Notes: a model not told the origin generated them from the sequence alone. 25,084 bases of DNA from CAZQEC01 sp964591565 (GCA_964591565.1 CAZQEC010000013.1:1-25084); one strand, 5' to 3'. Numbered from the stretch's first letter, positions 7,863 through 16,658 are shown. Translations and numbers: made by a program.

Positions 7863-8159
7863 ATGCCGAGGGATTATTCTGCCATCGTTAGCATTGATGG
7901 AGTTGAATGCTCGATTATGATCCAAGTTGGCCTAGATGCACCGGGACAAGTGGTCATCTGGATGGATGAAAAAGCGAATGTCTCAGAGACATTATTTCAT
8001 CTAGAGTTGCTTCGGTCTGCATTGCCGGGCAGTGAGATCAGGCATTGTTGCCTATCGGGGTCATTTCTTGTTGTTGACCTCGCATGTTCGTCCGATCATG
8101 CAGAAGTTGTTCTGTCTGCACATCTCAAATCTGAACTGACAAAAAAGGGGAACAGGTAA
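7863..8159 (+). CDS. Hypothetical protein, 98 aa
   Basis: The start at 7863 has GGAGG 9 nt upstream. I do not recognise the 98-residue product, MPRDYSAIVSIDGVECSIMI and onward. The pattern is alternating strand and helix: an N-terminal beta hairpin (YSAIVSIDG, CSIMIQVGLD, GQVVIWMDE), a helix (NVSETLFHLELLRSALPG), two further strands (IRHCCLSGSFLVVDLAC) and a C-terminal helix ending in KKGNR. This looks like a compact alpha/beta cytoplasmic domain; there is no signal peptide or membrane segment. It is separated by 4 nt from the following gene, so the two are almost certainly cotranscribed. Codon choice differs from the flanking polysaccharide and hydrolase genes, and the pair is bounded by a terminator, suggesting an inserted cassette. 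Confidence 0.68.
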   Translation: MPRDYSAIVSIDGVECSIMIQVGLDAPGQVVIWMDEKANVSETLFHLELLRSALPGSEIRHCCLSGSFLVVDLACSSDHAEVVLSAHLKSELTKKGNR

Positions 8160-8163
8160 CAAA

Positions 8164-8772
8164 ATGTTTTATCAAACGGTTCTGATGATGGTTGTTGCAT
8201 TGACACCTCAGCAATCAAACGCGACTGTGGGAACGGTTTATCTCTCGCCGCTACCTGGTCGAGGCGCGGTGATCAGTCAGCAGATGATTATGCCTCGCTT
8301 CGGTGAGTTACAGATCAACGGTTCACCGCACGCACCGGCTACGCTTGTACAACTCATTGGATACACTGGGTCGTGGCAGAGCGGCACCTTCAATGGTCCG
8401 ATTGGATTCTATGGCGAGTATCAGCTCTCAACCGAGCGCGTGGCGACAATCGGAACATATACGTTTCTGAAAGGCGAGGCGTTCGGAGGCAAGTTGGCTG
8501 GCCCACTCTATCTCGGGTTCAAATTGGCAGGCGGGCCATTGGAGATTAACGCTCCGCACAGTCGACTAGTTTGGGTTGTTTCCAAAGAGCTTGGGGCAGG
8601 TCTCGGATGGGCTATCAACGCTCGTTCCGGCAAGCTCACTACGCTTCAAATTGGCCCGCTAGTTGAGTGGAAGCATGCCAATACCACGGCCCGGCTTCGC
8701 CTCGGACAATTTGTGGCTGGTGCGATGATTGGAAGTCGGCAAATCAGGGCCGAGGTGTTCCACAGTTTCTAA
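8164..8772 (+). CDS. Hypothetical beta-rich protein with a possible signal peptide, 202 aa
   Basis: The start at 8164 is 4 nt after the stop of the 98-residue gene, with AGG overlapping that stop. The N terminus, MFYQTVLMMVVALTPQQSNA, resembles a short signal peptide with a possible cleavage after SNA. The rest is dominated by alternating hydrophobic strands separated by Gly-rich turns (GEYQLSTERVATIGTYTFLKG, GPLYLGFKLAGGPLEI, GAGLGWAINARSGKLTTLQIGPLVEW, TTARLRLGQFVAGAMI), ending in Phe. Amphipathic strands plus a terminal aromatic recall a small beta-barrel. If the host is a CPR cell, which lacks a classical outer membrane, a barrel would be surprising; a secreted beta-sandwich is the alternative. 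No family was recognised. Codon use matches its partner and not the neighbours. Confidence 0.68.
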   Translation: MFYQTVLMMVVALTPQQSNATVGTVYLSPLPGRGAVISQQMIMPRFGELQINGSPHAPATLVQLIGYTGSWQSGTFNGPIGFYGEYQLSTERVATIGTYTFLKGEAFGGKLAGPLYLGFKLAGGPLEINAPHSRLVWVVSKELGAGLGWAINARSGKLTTLQIGPLVEWKHANTTARLRLGQFVAGAMIGSRQIRAEVFHSF

Positions 8773-8800
8773 CAGCAGAGGGGGGAAATCAGATTGCAAC

Positions 8801-8831
8801 GGCCATACAAAAATGTGTGGCCTGTTTTTTT
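8801..8831 (+). terminator. Intrinsic terminator of the two-gene cassette
   Basis: GGCCATAC (8801-8808) pairs with GTGTGGCC (8815-8822), including one T-G pair, with a 6-nt loop, followed by TGTTTTTTT. It serves the plus strand and abuts the stop codon of the convergent hydrolase gene. Confidence 0.88.
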
Positions 8832-10056
8832 ATCTCGAATACTTGGCAATGGCGTTTTTGATCACGTCAAACGCTGGCTTGTTGGTGCCGATGGCGCACA
8901 GACCGTCAACTGGATCTAAGATTCTGACTAGACCCATGTGACCAATTGACCTGTCTGCATCTCCGCATATATCGGTCAAACCAAAGACGAAAAAACCCTG
9001 CGTGTTGTGATGTGAGGCGACATTTTTGGTCAAATTGGCGAGGTAATTAGCCTGAGCGTCAAAATTTGAATCTCGAGTGCCGTCGGCTCGATTTGCCTCA
9101 ACGATCCAAAATTGCTTGTTGTATTTTGACAGGTACTCTGGGACGTTAAAGAGAGTGCCATCATCTTGTCGCTTAATTAAGTCCTCGCCCATATCTGAAT
9201 ACCAGTCCCAGCCCACAATTTCAAAACCCACCTCGTCGGCCACCAAACGGTCTATAACCCCCGTTCCGAGCCAGTTAGCACTGACGATCCGTTTAGCGCT
9301 TGAATCGGCTGATTTTACGCCTTCTCCGAGCCCGCGAATAATATCCTTAGTGCTCTGGTAACGAACGGCATCGTAATCGGTCGTATCTTTGCCCGAGAAG
9401 CCCGGTCGGATAGCCATGCCTGAGGCCTCATTCGCCAATTGGTAATAACGTACCCGACCCTGAAAGCGCGCGGCGTATAATTTGCCAAAATCGTAGGCTT
9501 TGGCTCTTGTGTTGTCGTCTAAGAGTCCGGTTGGGGCTTCTAAAATTAAAATCGGCTCAAGTCCTCGCGCAATCGCTTCATCTACAAACAGATCGTTGGT
9601 AGCCATTATCTCTTCCACGTTTGCTCGCACATCGGTGGCGCCTAGTTCTTTGGCCAAGTCCAGCTGAATGGTTAGTTGCTCTTTAGTAAATGGTTGATTG
9701 CCAGTTTTGAGACCGTACGGACGAATTAGCACGCCCCAATGCGTAATGGGCGTGGTACTGACTGGTTCTGCGGGCGGCTCGGGCGCGACGGCTGGGGTCT
9801 CAGTTTTTTGAGCCGGCGCGGCTGTTTTATTTTTTTTCGGGGACGTCTTTTTGGCCTGGGGCACAGGAGCGGGGTCAGGTGGTGGAGCAACGTTAGTCGG
9901 GGTGGGAATTTGGGCAGGTGCGGACTCTAATACGATCTCTGGCTTGGCGTCCCAGTCGCGGGCCCTGGCATCGGCCCTTTGACTGACTGCCTGCCAAATA
10001 ACCATATTGGCTAGTGAAAGTAAAGTGATGATAAGGGTCAATTTACGATACAACAT
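8830..10056 (-). CDS. Membrane-anchored TIM-barrel glycoside-hydrolase-like protein, 408 aa (paralogue 2)
   Basis: The protein has an N-terminal hydrophobic helix (residues 6-24), a Pro/Ala/Lys-rich linker (about 45-103) and a globular domain from about 105. The domain resembles clan GH-A (alpha/beta)8 glycosidases: VRYYQLANEASG places a candidate acid/base Glu at 210 in the Asn-Glu motif at the end of strand 4, and KQFWIVEANRADG places a candidate nucleophile Glu at 320. TDVRANVE, ISANWLG-like VSANWLGTG and GWDWYSDMGEDL are shared with the adjacent paralogue. The enzyme would face outside, tethered to the membrane, and probably cuts a surface or environmental glycan. It starts 15 nt after the stop of the upstream paralogue, with a weak AGG as ribosome site, so the pair forms an operon. 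The exact GH family is not assigned (GH5/GH39/GH53-like are options). Confidence 0.75.
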   Translation of the reverse strand: MLYRKLTLIITLLSLANMVIWQAVSQRADARARDWDAKPEIVLESAPAQIPTPTNVAPPPDPAPVPQAKKTSPKKNKTAAPAQKTETPAVAPEPPAEPVSTTPITHWGVLIRPYGLKTGNQPFTKEQLTIQLDLAKELGATDVRANVEEIMATNDLFVDEAIARGLEPILILEAPTGLLDDNTRAKAYDFGKLYAARFQGRVRYYQLANEASGMAIRPGFSGKDTTDYDAVRYQSTKDIIRGLGEGVKSADSSAKRIVSANWLGTGVIDRLVADEVGFEIVGWDWYSDMGEDLIKRQDDGTLFNVPEYLSKYNKQFWIVEANRADGTRDSNFDAQANYLANLTKNVASHHNTQGFFVFGLTDICGDADRSIGHMGLVRILDPVDGLCAIGTNKPAFDVIKNAIAKYSR

Positions 10057-10071
10057 ACTAATTACCTAACA

Positions 10072-11151
10072 TCAGGGCTGTTTTTGAGCACTAATAATTG
10101 ATTTGTAGGCGGCAAATGCAGATTTATTTGATTTTACAGTACATAAATTATTAGCGTTCTTAACGATATTAACCAAACCAAGGTGGCCAATTTCTTTATC
10201 TAGCGCGCCACACTCATCGGTCAAAGTATAAACAAACACGCCTGAAACTTGCGATCGCTTAATCACGTTATTGATAAATGTGGTTAAAAATTCACCTTGC
10301 GCTTTTTCATTACCATCATAAGAGCCAACACGACGATTGAGTTCAACCACCCAAAACTGCTTATTATATTTTGCCAAATACTCTGGAATGTTTAGCGTGG
10401 TGCCATCATCAAGTTTTTTGACCAAGTCCTCACCCATATCCGAATACCAGTTCCAGCCAAAAATTTCAAAATCGATCTTATCCGCGATCAGTTTATCCAT
10501 TACTCCGACGCCGAGCCAGTTAGCGCTAATGATTCGTTTAGCCGCTGGATCGGCCGCGCGCACGCCGTCGCTCATGCCTTTAACAATGTTCTTTAAGTGG
10601 GCGTACTTCGCTGAGTCATAATCTGATACTTTATTGCCTGGGGCGTTTGGTTTAATCGCCACACCAGATGCTTCATTGGCAAGCTGATAATACGGCACAC
10701 GACCTTTATAACGCTCCGCAATTTTTTTGGCGTAAGTGTAGGCTTTATTGTAGGTGTCCTCGTCAAAATAATGAGCGGCAATCGGCTCAAGAATAAAAGT
10801 TGGCCTTAGACCCGCCTCCAAACTTAAATCAACGAAATGATCATTGACCAGGCTATCGTCTTCAACGTTCGCGCGTACGTCGGTGGCGCCCAGCTCTTTA
10901 GCCAACTTAATTTGCGTCTGCATTTGGCTTTTTTGGTAAGTTGCCGCGCCAACTTTAAGACCATAAGGGCGAATAACGACCCCAAAATGAAAATCTTCTT
11001 TTTTTGTTTCAGGTGCTTTTGTTGTCACGGCATCTTTTTTAATGTCGTCAACTTTAATGACATCACCCGCGGTTTTGTGGTTGAGCCAGTACAGTGCTCC
11101 CGCCCCGGCGCCAATTACGACAATAATTATAGAGAACCAAAAATACTTCAT
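10072..11151 (-). CDS. Membrane-anchored TIM-barrel glycoside-hydrolase-like protein, 359 aa (paralogue 1)
   Basis: The start at 11151 is chosen because a promoter -10 (TATTAT) lies exactly 6 nt upstream, implying a leaderless transcript; a TTG start at 11169 would fall inside that promoter. A hydrophobic helix (about residues 4-23) is followed by a short Lys/Asp-rich linker and a domain from about residue 55. PYYQLANEASG (Glu160) and KQFWVVELNRRVG (Glu270) are the candidate acid/base and nucleophile, with the same 110-residue spacing as in the downstream paralogue. RPYGLKVG, ELGATDVRANVE, ISANWLGVG and FGWNWYSDMGEDL are conserved between them. This copy has a much shorter linker. The pair probably arose by tandem duplication and acts at the cell surface; substrate is unknown. 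The call rests on motif geometry, not on a recognised family. Confidence 0.75.
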   Translation of the reverse strand: MKYFWFSIIIVVIGAGAGALYWLNHKTAGDVIKVDDIKKDAVTTKAPETKKEDFHFGVVIRPYGLKVGAATYQKSQMQTQIKLAKELGATDVRANVEDDSLVNDHFVDLSLEAGLRPTFILEPIAAHYFDEDTYNKAYTYAKKIAERYKGRVPYYQLANEASGVAIKPNAPGNKVSDYDSAKYAHLKNIVKGMSDGVRAADPAAKRIISANWLGVGVMDKLIADKIDFEIFGWNWYSDMGEDLVKKLDDGTTLNIPEYLAKYNKQFWVVELNRRVGSYDGNEKAQGEFLTTFINNVIKRSQVSGVFVYTLTDECGALDKEIGHLGLVNIVKNANNLCTVKSNKSAFAAYKSIISAQKQP

Positions 11152-11157
11152 ATTCTC

Positions 11158-11186
11158 ATAATAGGTCAAATGTTAGCGCTAGACAA
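11158..11186 (-). promoter_or_regulatory. Promoter for a leaderless hydrolase transcript
   Basis: On the minus strand TTGTCT (11186-11181), a 17-nt spacer and TATTAT (11163-11158) are followed by exactly six bases (GAGAAT) and the ATG at 11151. The predicted +1 is the A of the start codon. Confidence 0.6.
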
Positions 11187-11280
11187 CATTAGGGTAATAT
11201 AGTGTCGGCATTAGTAAGCACAAAGTGCCATTGTATGCTACATTGAACGAAAAAATAATATCGGTGAGTAAACAATAACT

Positions 11281-12378
11281 ATGAATATCGGCATTGATGC
11301 GCGAATTGACGGTTCCTCGAGTCATGAGCTGGCTTTGTATGCTCGTGAATTAGTGCCACGACTGTTGAATCTGCCATTAGCTCGGACAGATCTATTTTCG
11401 GTATTTTTAGCCAATGGCGCACCGCCTGCAAAAGTTACTCATCCTGGTGTCCGCTTTGTGCACACCAACATTAAACCGTATTCAGTTGCCGAGCAGACGG
11501 TATTTAAGACCATATTGGAGCGTCAGAAGTTTGACGTTATGCATTTTTTACATTTTAATCATCCGTTATTTTATCGTGGACGGATGGTGGTTACTGCTCA
11601 AGGATTACAGCAAGAATCCAATAATAATTTGTTACATCTGATGTATCAAAATCTATTAATGCGTCACGCGCTTGATTCTGCTAGCCAAATTATAACTTTG
11701 TCTAATACCCAAAAGTCCGAAATGATAAAACGATATCGTCATTACGCTCAAAAAATCACGACCGTTTATCCATCAGTTGACCCGCGGTTCAATAAATGCG
11801 ATAATCGAAGGCTTTTGGTCCAAGTCAAAAGTCGGTATGGTATTGATAAGCCATTTATCATTTGCACCCCGTCGCTATANNNNNNNNNNTTGGTTTCAGC
11901 TTTCGCTTCCGTCTATGCTCGAGATCGCACCATACAGTTAGTATTAACAGGTCGGGTCAACTTAAAGTTTTTGTCACTGCTCAAAAGTGAAATCACAAGA
12001 CTTCATTTGTCTAGGAACGTTATATTAACCGGGCCTGTGCCTGTGGCTGATTTAGTCTTGTTGTATAGTGTCGCTCGGTGTTGCGTAGTTTTGTCACCTG
12101 CGAGCGTATGCGAACTTTCTGTTTTGGAAGCAATGGCTTGCGGTTGCGCTATAGTCAGCAGTCGGGACAGGTGTTTGTTCGAAATTGCCGAAGATGCCGC
12201 GCTGTATTTCGATCCGTATGACTCGACTGATATGGCAACAAAACTGCATACGGTCTTGCATAATCAAGATTTGCGTGGCATCTTAATTAAAGCTGGCTTC
12301 GCCAGGGTGAAAGAGTTTAGTTGGGATATTGCGGCGGAAGAAACCCTTAATCAATATCATAAAATAAGTTTACATTAA
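11281..12378 (+). CDS. GT4-like glycosyltransferase, interrupted by a scaffold gap
   Basis: The product begins MNIGIDARIDG, the usual opening of GT-B family 4 transferases, with FDVMHFLHFNHPLFYRGRMVVT and ASQIITLSNTQKSEMIKRY in the N-terminal Rossmann domain. The C-terminal domain has IQLVLTGRV, NVILTGPVPVADLVLLYSVA and CELSVLEAMACGCAIVSS, the donor-binding EAMACG motif. The ten Ns (11880-11889) fall between ICTPSL and LVSAFA, where GT4 enzymes carry a xxRKNLxxL loop, so about four or more codons are probably missing; the frame happens to be kept. In the E-x7-E motif the second Glu is present, but the first position reads Ser (SVCELSVLE). A clear ribosome site is lacking. It would add a sugar to a lipid-linked or surface glycan, and lies divergent from the hydrolase operon. 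Confidence 0.82.
   Translation: MNIGIDARIDGSSSHELALYARELVPRLLNLPLARTDLFSVFLANGAPPAKVTHPGVRFVHTNIKPYSVAEQTVFKTILERQKFDVMHFLHFNHPLFYRGRMVVTAQGLQQESNNNLLHLMYQNLLMRHALDSASQIITLSNTQKSEMIKRYRHYAQKITTVYPSVDPRFNKCDNRRLLVQVKSRYGIDKPFIICTPSLXXXXLVSAFASVYARDRTIQLVLTGRVNLKFLSLLKSEITRLHLSRNVILTGPVPVADLVLLYSVARCCVVLSPASVCELSVLEAMACGCAIVSSRDRCLFEIAEDAALYFDPYDSTDMATKLHTVLHNQDLRGILIKAGFARVKEFSWDIAAEETLNQYHKISLH
11880..11889. other. Assembly gap (10 N) inside the GT4-like gene
   Basis: Ten Ns at the position of the expected RKN loop of GT4 enzymes. Family spacing suggests that the true gap is longer than the N-run. Confidence 0.97.
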
Positions 12379-12381
12379 TTA

Positions 12382-12410
12382 TTGAAAATTATTGAACGAA
12401 ATTATCTAAA
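12382..12410 (+). promoter_or_regulatory. Candidate promoter of the H+-pyrophosphatase
   Basis: TTGAAA (12382-12387), a 17-nt spacer and TCTAAA (12405-12410) precede the ribosome site AAAGGA (12415-12420). The 5' UTR would be very short, about 8 nt, so this is moderately supported. Confidence 0.4.
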
Positions 12411-12424
12411 AACGAAAGGATGTT

Positions 12425-14548
12425 ATGGATCTTCAAACAACGGCGAGCGTGTTAGCGTTTGGTGGGGCAGTGTTAGCAATTTTGTACGGTCTGATTGTAA
12501 GCTTGATGATTATGAAAAAGCCGGTTGGCACGAAGAAAATGGCCGACATTGCCCTAGCCATTCAGCAAGGGGCTAAAGCATATTTGAATCGACAGTATTC
12601 AACTATCGCCATGGTGGCGCTGGTGTTATTTGTGGTACTGCTGTATGCAATCAATTGGCGCACCGCCGTTGGCTTTTTAGTTGGGGCGATATTTTCCGCT
12701 CTAGCTGGCTATATTGGCATGAACGTTTCGGTCCGGGCTAATGTGCGCACTGCCGAAGCGGCTAAAGATGGTTTGCCGGGTGCTCTACGACTGGCGTTTC
12801 AGGGCGGAAGCGTGACCGGTATGTTAGTGGTCGGTTTGGGCTTGTTGGCTGTAGCCGGATTTTACGCTAGTTTTCACGATGTCTCTGCCCTGATCGGTCT
12901 CGGTTTTGGTGGTTCATTAATTAGCATTTTTGCCCGTTTGGGCGGGGGTATTTTTACCAAAGGAGCCGACGTTGGTGCCGATTTGGTCGGTAAAGTGGAA
13001 GCTGGTATTCCTGAAGATGATCCCCGCAATCCGGCGGTCATCGCCGACAATGTGGGTGACAACGTTGGTGATTGCGCTGGTATGGCGGCCGATCTGTTTG
13101 AAACGTATTCAGTGACCATGATTGCAGTGATGTTGCTCGGGTCGCTGATAGCCAAAGACGGTCAGCTTGATTCATATTTATGGTACCCTTTGGCTATCGG
13201 TGGCGTGTCAATTGTGGCCTCTGTCATCGGCATGTTTTTTGTGCGCCAATTTGGTAAGCAAGGCATAATGGCGGCGATGTACAACGGTTTGGGCGTCGCA
13301 ACGGTACTGTCAGCGATTGCGTTTTACTTTGTGACCAATCGATTTATGGGTAACATCAATCCAGACCAAACTGGTGGATTTAATAATCTATTTTTGGCGT
13401 CGTTAGTCGGTTTGGCTGTATGCGCGCTATTAGTGGTCATTACTGAATACTTTACTTCGACAAAATATGCGCCGGTCAAATCTATTGCATTCGCGTCGCA
13501 AACTGGGCACGGCACCAACGTCATTACAGGGCTCGCGGTGTCAATGCGATCGACCGCCCTACCAATTTTAGTCATCTGTGCCGCTATTTACACCGCTTAC
13601 AGTTTGGGTGGTATATATGGTGTGGCGGTGGCGGCGGTGGCGATGCTCTCTTTAACAGGCATGGTGGTGGCGATTGATGCTTATGGTCCAATTACCGATA
13701 ACGCTGGTGGTATCGCCGAAATGGCAGGTTTGCCGGCAGGGGTTCGCGAAGTGACCGATGCGCTGGACGCCGTTGGCAACACCACAAAAGCGGTCACTAA
13801 GGGCTATGCCATTGGATCGGCGGCGTTGGCGGCGATTGTGTTGTTTACATCGTTTACGGCTGATTTAGAGCACGCCGGGTTAGATGTCAGTTTTAGTTTG
13901 TCAGATCCAAATGTGCTGATTGGTCTGTTTATTGGTGGATTATTGCCGTTTTATTTCTCGGCGTTGGCGATGGAGGCGGTCGGCAAAGCTGGATCACAAG
14001 TTGTTTTGGAAGTGCGACGCCAGTTTAAGCAATACACTGGTATTATGAAAGGGACGGAGAAACCAGACTACTCTGCTGCGGTTGATATTGTGACCAAAAC
14101 AGCCATCAAAGAAATGGTTTTGCCAGCCCTTTTGCCCATAGCGGCCACATTATTAACCGGTGTTTTACTTGGTGCCAGTGCTGTAGGTGGTGTGTTAGTT
14201 GGATCAATCGTAACTGGCATTTTTGTGGCTGTATCGATGACGAGCGGTGGCGGTGCCTGGGATAACGCCAAAAAATACATTGAAGAAGGGCATTTTGGGG
14301 GCAAAGGAAGCTTCGCACATCAAGCGGCGATCACTGGTGACACGGTCGGTGATCCATATAAAGACACCGCTGGTCCAGCTATTAATCCAATGATTAAGGT
14401 CGTTAATATTGTGGCTTTGCTGGCAGTTCCGTTGTTTACGGCACACACCCTAGATTCGTCAAGTAAAATAATGGTAGTTGTTGCAGTCATTGTAATACTA
14501 GCAGTGATTGGATATATGCGTCGTGCTAAATTGAGTGTGGAGTACTAA
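12425..14548 (+). CDS. hppA: Membrane-bound proton-translocating pyrophosphatase, K+-independent type
   Basis: The 707-residue length and about 16 membrane segments fit H+-PPases, which hydrolyse cytoplasmic pyrophosphate and pump protons outward. The core substrate motif is intact: [38 protein letters not shown], then the later [11 protein letters not shown] and the C-terminal [18 protein letters not shown]. The determinant segment reads [18 protein letters not shown]: Lys and Thr at the positions called 460 and 463 in the family literature mark the K+-independent class (Ala at the first position marks the K+-dependent one). The start at 12425 has AAAGGA 4 nt upstream. It follows the GT4-like gene by 46 nt and probably has its own promoter. 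In a cell with limited respiration this pump would let PPi from biosynthesis support the proton gradient. Confidence 0.96.
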   Translation: MDLQTTASVLAFGGAVLAILYGLIVSLMIMKKPVGTKKMADIALAIQQGAKAYLNRQYSTIAMVALVLFVVLLYAINWRTAVGFLVGAIFSALAGYIGMNVSVRANVRTAEAAKDGLPGALRLAFQGGSVTGMLVVGLGLLAVAGFYASFHDVSALIGLGFGGSLISIFARLGGGIFTKGADVGADLVGKVEAGIPEDDPRNPAVIADNVGDNVGDCAGMAADLFETYSVTMIAVMLLGSLIAKDGQLDSYLWYPLAIGGVSIVASVIGMFFVRQFGKQGIMAAMYNGLGVATVLSAIAFYFVTNRFMGNINPDQTGGFNNLFLASLVGLAVCALLVVITEYFTSTKYAPVKSIAFASQTGHGTNVITGLAVSMRSTALPILVICAAIYTAYSLGGIYGVAVAAVAMLSLTGMVVAIDAYGPITDNAGGIAEMAGLPAGVREVTDALDAVGNTTKAVTKGYAIGSAALAAIVLFTSFTADLEHAGLDVSFSLSDPNVLIGLFIGGLLPFYFSALAMEAVGKAGSQVVLEVRRQFKQYTGIMKGTEKPDYSAAVDIVTKTAIKEMVLPALLPIAATLLTGVLLGASAVGGVLVGSIVTGIFVAVSMTSGGGAWDNAKKYIEEGHFGGKGSFAHQAAITGDTVGDPYKDTAGPAINPMIKVVNIVALLAVPLFTAHTLDSSSKIMVVVAVIVILAVIGYMRRAKLSVEY

Positions 14549-14576
14549 CATACGTTTTAAATTGGTGTAAAATAAA

Positions 14577-14828
14577 ATGGCACCAGGTTCAATTGCCGAT
14601 TTACTGGCGACTGCAAATGCTTCTTATAAAGTGGTCATGATTGATCATGGTAATGTGACGTTGGAGAATGCTGAAGAGCAATCTTTTACAGTGCCAAAGG
14701 TGGTCGTGCAGGGTGCGGTTAAAGTTGGAGATGAAGTAGCGGTATCGGTGCGCAAAACGAGCGAAATCGCGCGCGCTAGTAGTATGTTGGGCAGAGATTT
14801 GTTACAAGAAATGCTCAAAAATGACTAG
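14577..14828 (+). CDS. Small hypothetical protein, 83 aa, OB-like/DUF3006-like pattern
   Basis: The 83-residue product lies 28 nt after hppA and 24 nt before the VanW gene, on the same strand. The middle (YKVVMIDHGNVTLENAEEQSF and VVVQGAVKVGDEVAVSV) has the strand pattern of small beta-barrels such as DUF3006, where V.D..G..A.L........VP........GD.... recurs. The C-terminal helix (EIARASSMLGRDLLQEMLKND) is additional. There is no signal peptide or membrane segment. The ribosome site is poor (GGTG 8 nt upstream). Its position suggests cotranscription with hppA or VanW, but no role can be given. The DUF3006 resemblance is only a strand and turn pattern. Confidence 0.62.
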   Translation: MAPGSIADLLATANASYKVVMIDHGNVTLENAEEQSFTVPKVVVQGAVKVGDEVAVSVRKTSEIARASSMLGRDLLQEMLKND

Positions 14829-14852
14829 TTAACTCATAAACAGGTTCTTAAG

Positions 14853-16658
14853 ATGCCGCACAAAATTTGGATCAAATTCTCATTACCAAGGTGGTCGTTG
14901 CGTAAATTGATTGTGGTAGTTGTGGCGAGTATATTATTGCTGTTTGTACTGACGATCATTATATACGTGGTAATTTATCAGAACCGCGTTTTGCCTCATA
15001 TTACCGTTGCCAACAGTCATATTAGCGGTCTGAGTCTACTTGAGGCGTCTGAACGCCTGCAAGCCGACTCAGACGCTTTGGCGGAAAAAACCATTACTTT
15101 GATGCTGACTGATACCGATGATCGGGTTAATTTAATTCACCCTTCCGACATCGGTCTTGTTTACGACGCTAAAGCCACGGCGACTATTGCCTATCAGCAT
15201 GGTAGGCGTAGCGATTTTAAGGCGACGGTCTTAGAGTACGCGGTGGCACCATTTCGTCGTATCAGGCACGAGTTTGTGCTTAGTTATAATCAACAAAGAC
15301 TAGACGAAGTCGTTAAGGCCATCGCCGAAAAAGTAGATACGCCGGAAATTAACGCTGGGGTTAAAATTGTTGACGGCAAGGTGATTGAAACACAAGGTAT
15401 TAACGGCCAACGCATTGATCAAACATTAGTGGCGAATGAAGTATTAGTCAAATGGAGGTCTGGCGAGATTGGTGAAATTAAGTTAGTGCGTTTTACGTCT
15501 AAGCCGAGTATTGCGACTGGGGAGACCAGCGAGGTGGCGCGCCAAGCGCGGCTATTACGCCAAGCCAAATTGATATTAGAAACTGGCCTAGACCCCATTA
15601 GTCCAAAACAGGCGACGTTCGATACCTGGATCACGTCAGAATTAAATAACGGTGTATTACAGGTAGCAATTGATTTAAGCGATGTAAAAGCGTGGTTGCA
15701 AAAAATTGCGCCACAGATCGCCAGCGAGCCGGAAGAAGCGAAGTTATCGGTCAAAGATGGGCTAGTGTCCATTTTAACGCCGGGCAAGGTTGGTCAGTCA
15801 CTAGAAATTGATAAAACAGCGGAAGCGATTGTAGTGGCGGTGCGTGATTTTGTGTTATCAGGTACAAATGAGCGCCAAATTAAAGTGGTGGCTAGTCTAA
15901 AATTGGCCGCACCGTCACTGAACGATCAAAATCTTGGTTCGCTCGGCATCACCGAACTGATTGGTAGTGCTACCACCAGCTTTGCTGGTAGTCCGGACAA
16001 TCGCAAACATAACATTGCGGTTGGCGCGCGGGCATTGAATGGCATTTTAGTTAAACCGGGCGAGGAGTTTTCGACTTTACGCTATTTAGGCAAAATTGAT
16101 AACGCCTCGGGCTACTTACCCGAGTTAGTGATTAAAGTGAACAAAACCATACCCGAGTTTGGCGGGGGACTGTGTCAGGTATCAACCACTTTGTTTCGAG
16201 TGACCATGAATACCGGTTTGAAAATAACCGAGCGACGTAATCATCGCTATCGCGTTGGTTATTATGAGCCACCAGTGGGCATGGACGCCACCATTTATGA
16301 AGGCAGTCCCGACTTTAAATTTGTCAACGATACGCCATCAAATATCTTAATTCAATCTCGCATTGAAGGCACGAAAATTACGTTTGAGATGTATGGTAAA
16401 AAGGATGATCGGCGGGTTGAGTTGAGTACCCCGAGCTTGTACAACATAGTGTCGCCACCCGCCGCCGAATATGTACAGACGGATACCTTACCGGAAGGTA
16501 CAACCAAGCAGACCGAAAAAGCGCACAGCGGGGCAGATGCGTCGTTTGATTACACAGTTATTAACGCAGACGGTTCTGTTCGGAATAAACAGACGTTTAA
16601 GAGCCATTATCAACCGTGGCAAGCGCGCTATTTGGTTGGGACGGCGAAAACAGAATAA
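14853..16658 (+). CDS. VanW family protein with peptidoglycan-binding-like repeats, 601 aa
   Basis: A basic N terminus is followed by one membrane helix (about residues 19-43); the rest is outside. Residues about 50-350 carry two copies of the region that precedes VanW in YoaR-type proteins (ISGLSLLEASERL..., then DGKVIETQGINGQRID and DGLVSILTPGKVGQSLEID), likely peptidoglycan-binding-4 domains. The VanW domain runs from about 383 to 530: NIAVGARALNGILVKPGEEFS, PEFGGGLCQVSTTLFRVTM, ERRNHRYRVGYYEPPVGMDATIY, FVNDTPSNILIQS. VanW occurs in glycopeptide-resistance clusters of Gram-positives, but its activity is not established; it is frequent in monoderm and CPR genomes, where it is taken as a cell-wall-associated protein. 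It ends a same-strand run with hppA and the 83-residue gene. Confidence 0.93.
   Translation: MPHKIWIKFSLPRWSLRKLIVVVVASILLLFVLTIIIYVVIYQNRVLPHITVANSHISGLSLLEASERLQADSDALAEKTITLMLTDTDDRVNLIHPSDIGLVYDAKATATIAYQHGRRSDFKATVLEYAVAPFRRIRHEFVLSYNQQRLDEVVKAIAEKVDTPEINAGVKIVDGKVIETQGINGQRIDQTLVANEVLVKWRSGEIGEIKLVRFTSKPSIATGETSEVARQARLLRQAKLILETGLDPISPKQATFDTWITSELNNGVLQVAIDLSDVKAWLQKIAPQIASEPEEAKLSVKDGLVSILTPGKVGQSLEIDKTAEAIVVAVRDFVLSGTNERQIKVVASLKLAAPSLNDQNLGSLGITELIGSATTSFAGSPDNRKHNIAVGARALNGILVKPGEEFSTLRYLGKIDNASGYLPELVIKVNKTIPEFGGGLCQVSTTLFRVTMNTGLKITERRNHRYRVGYYEPPVGMDATIYEGSPDFKFVNDTPSNILIQSRIEGTKITFEMYGKKDDRRVELSTPSLYNIVSPPAAEYVQTDTLPEGTTKQTEKAHSGADASFDYTVINADGSVRNKQTFKSHYQPWQARYLVGTAKTE

Noticed and set aside
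7588..7920. Plus-strand ORF opposite the TrmB-like start
   Set aside because: It overlaps the trmB-like gene and promoter antisense and has no ribosome site or recognisable domain.
9077..9361. Plus-strand ORF opposite the hydrolase-like gene
   Set aside because: A Ser/Pro-rich shadow of a conserved region; the same shadow appears opposite the paralogue at 10337.
14068..14446. Minus-strand ORFs inside hppA
   Set aside because: They mirror a strongly conserved plus-strand gene and have no ribosome sites or family signals.
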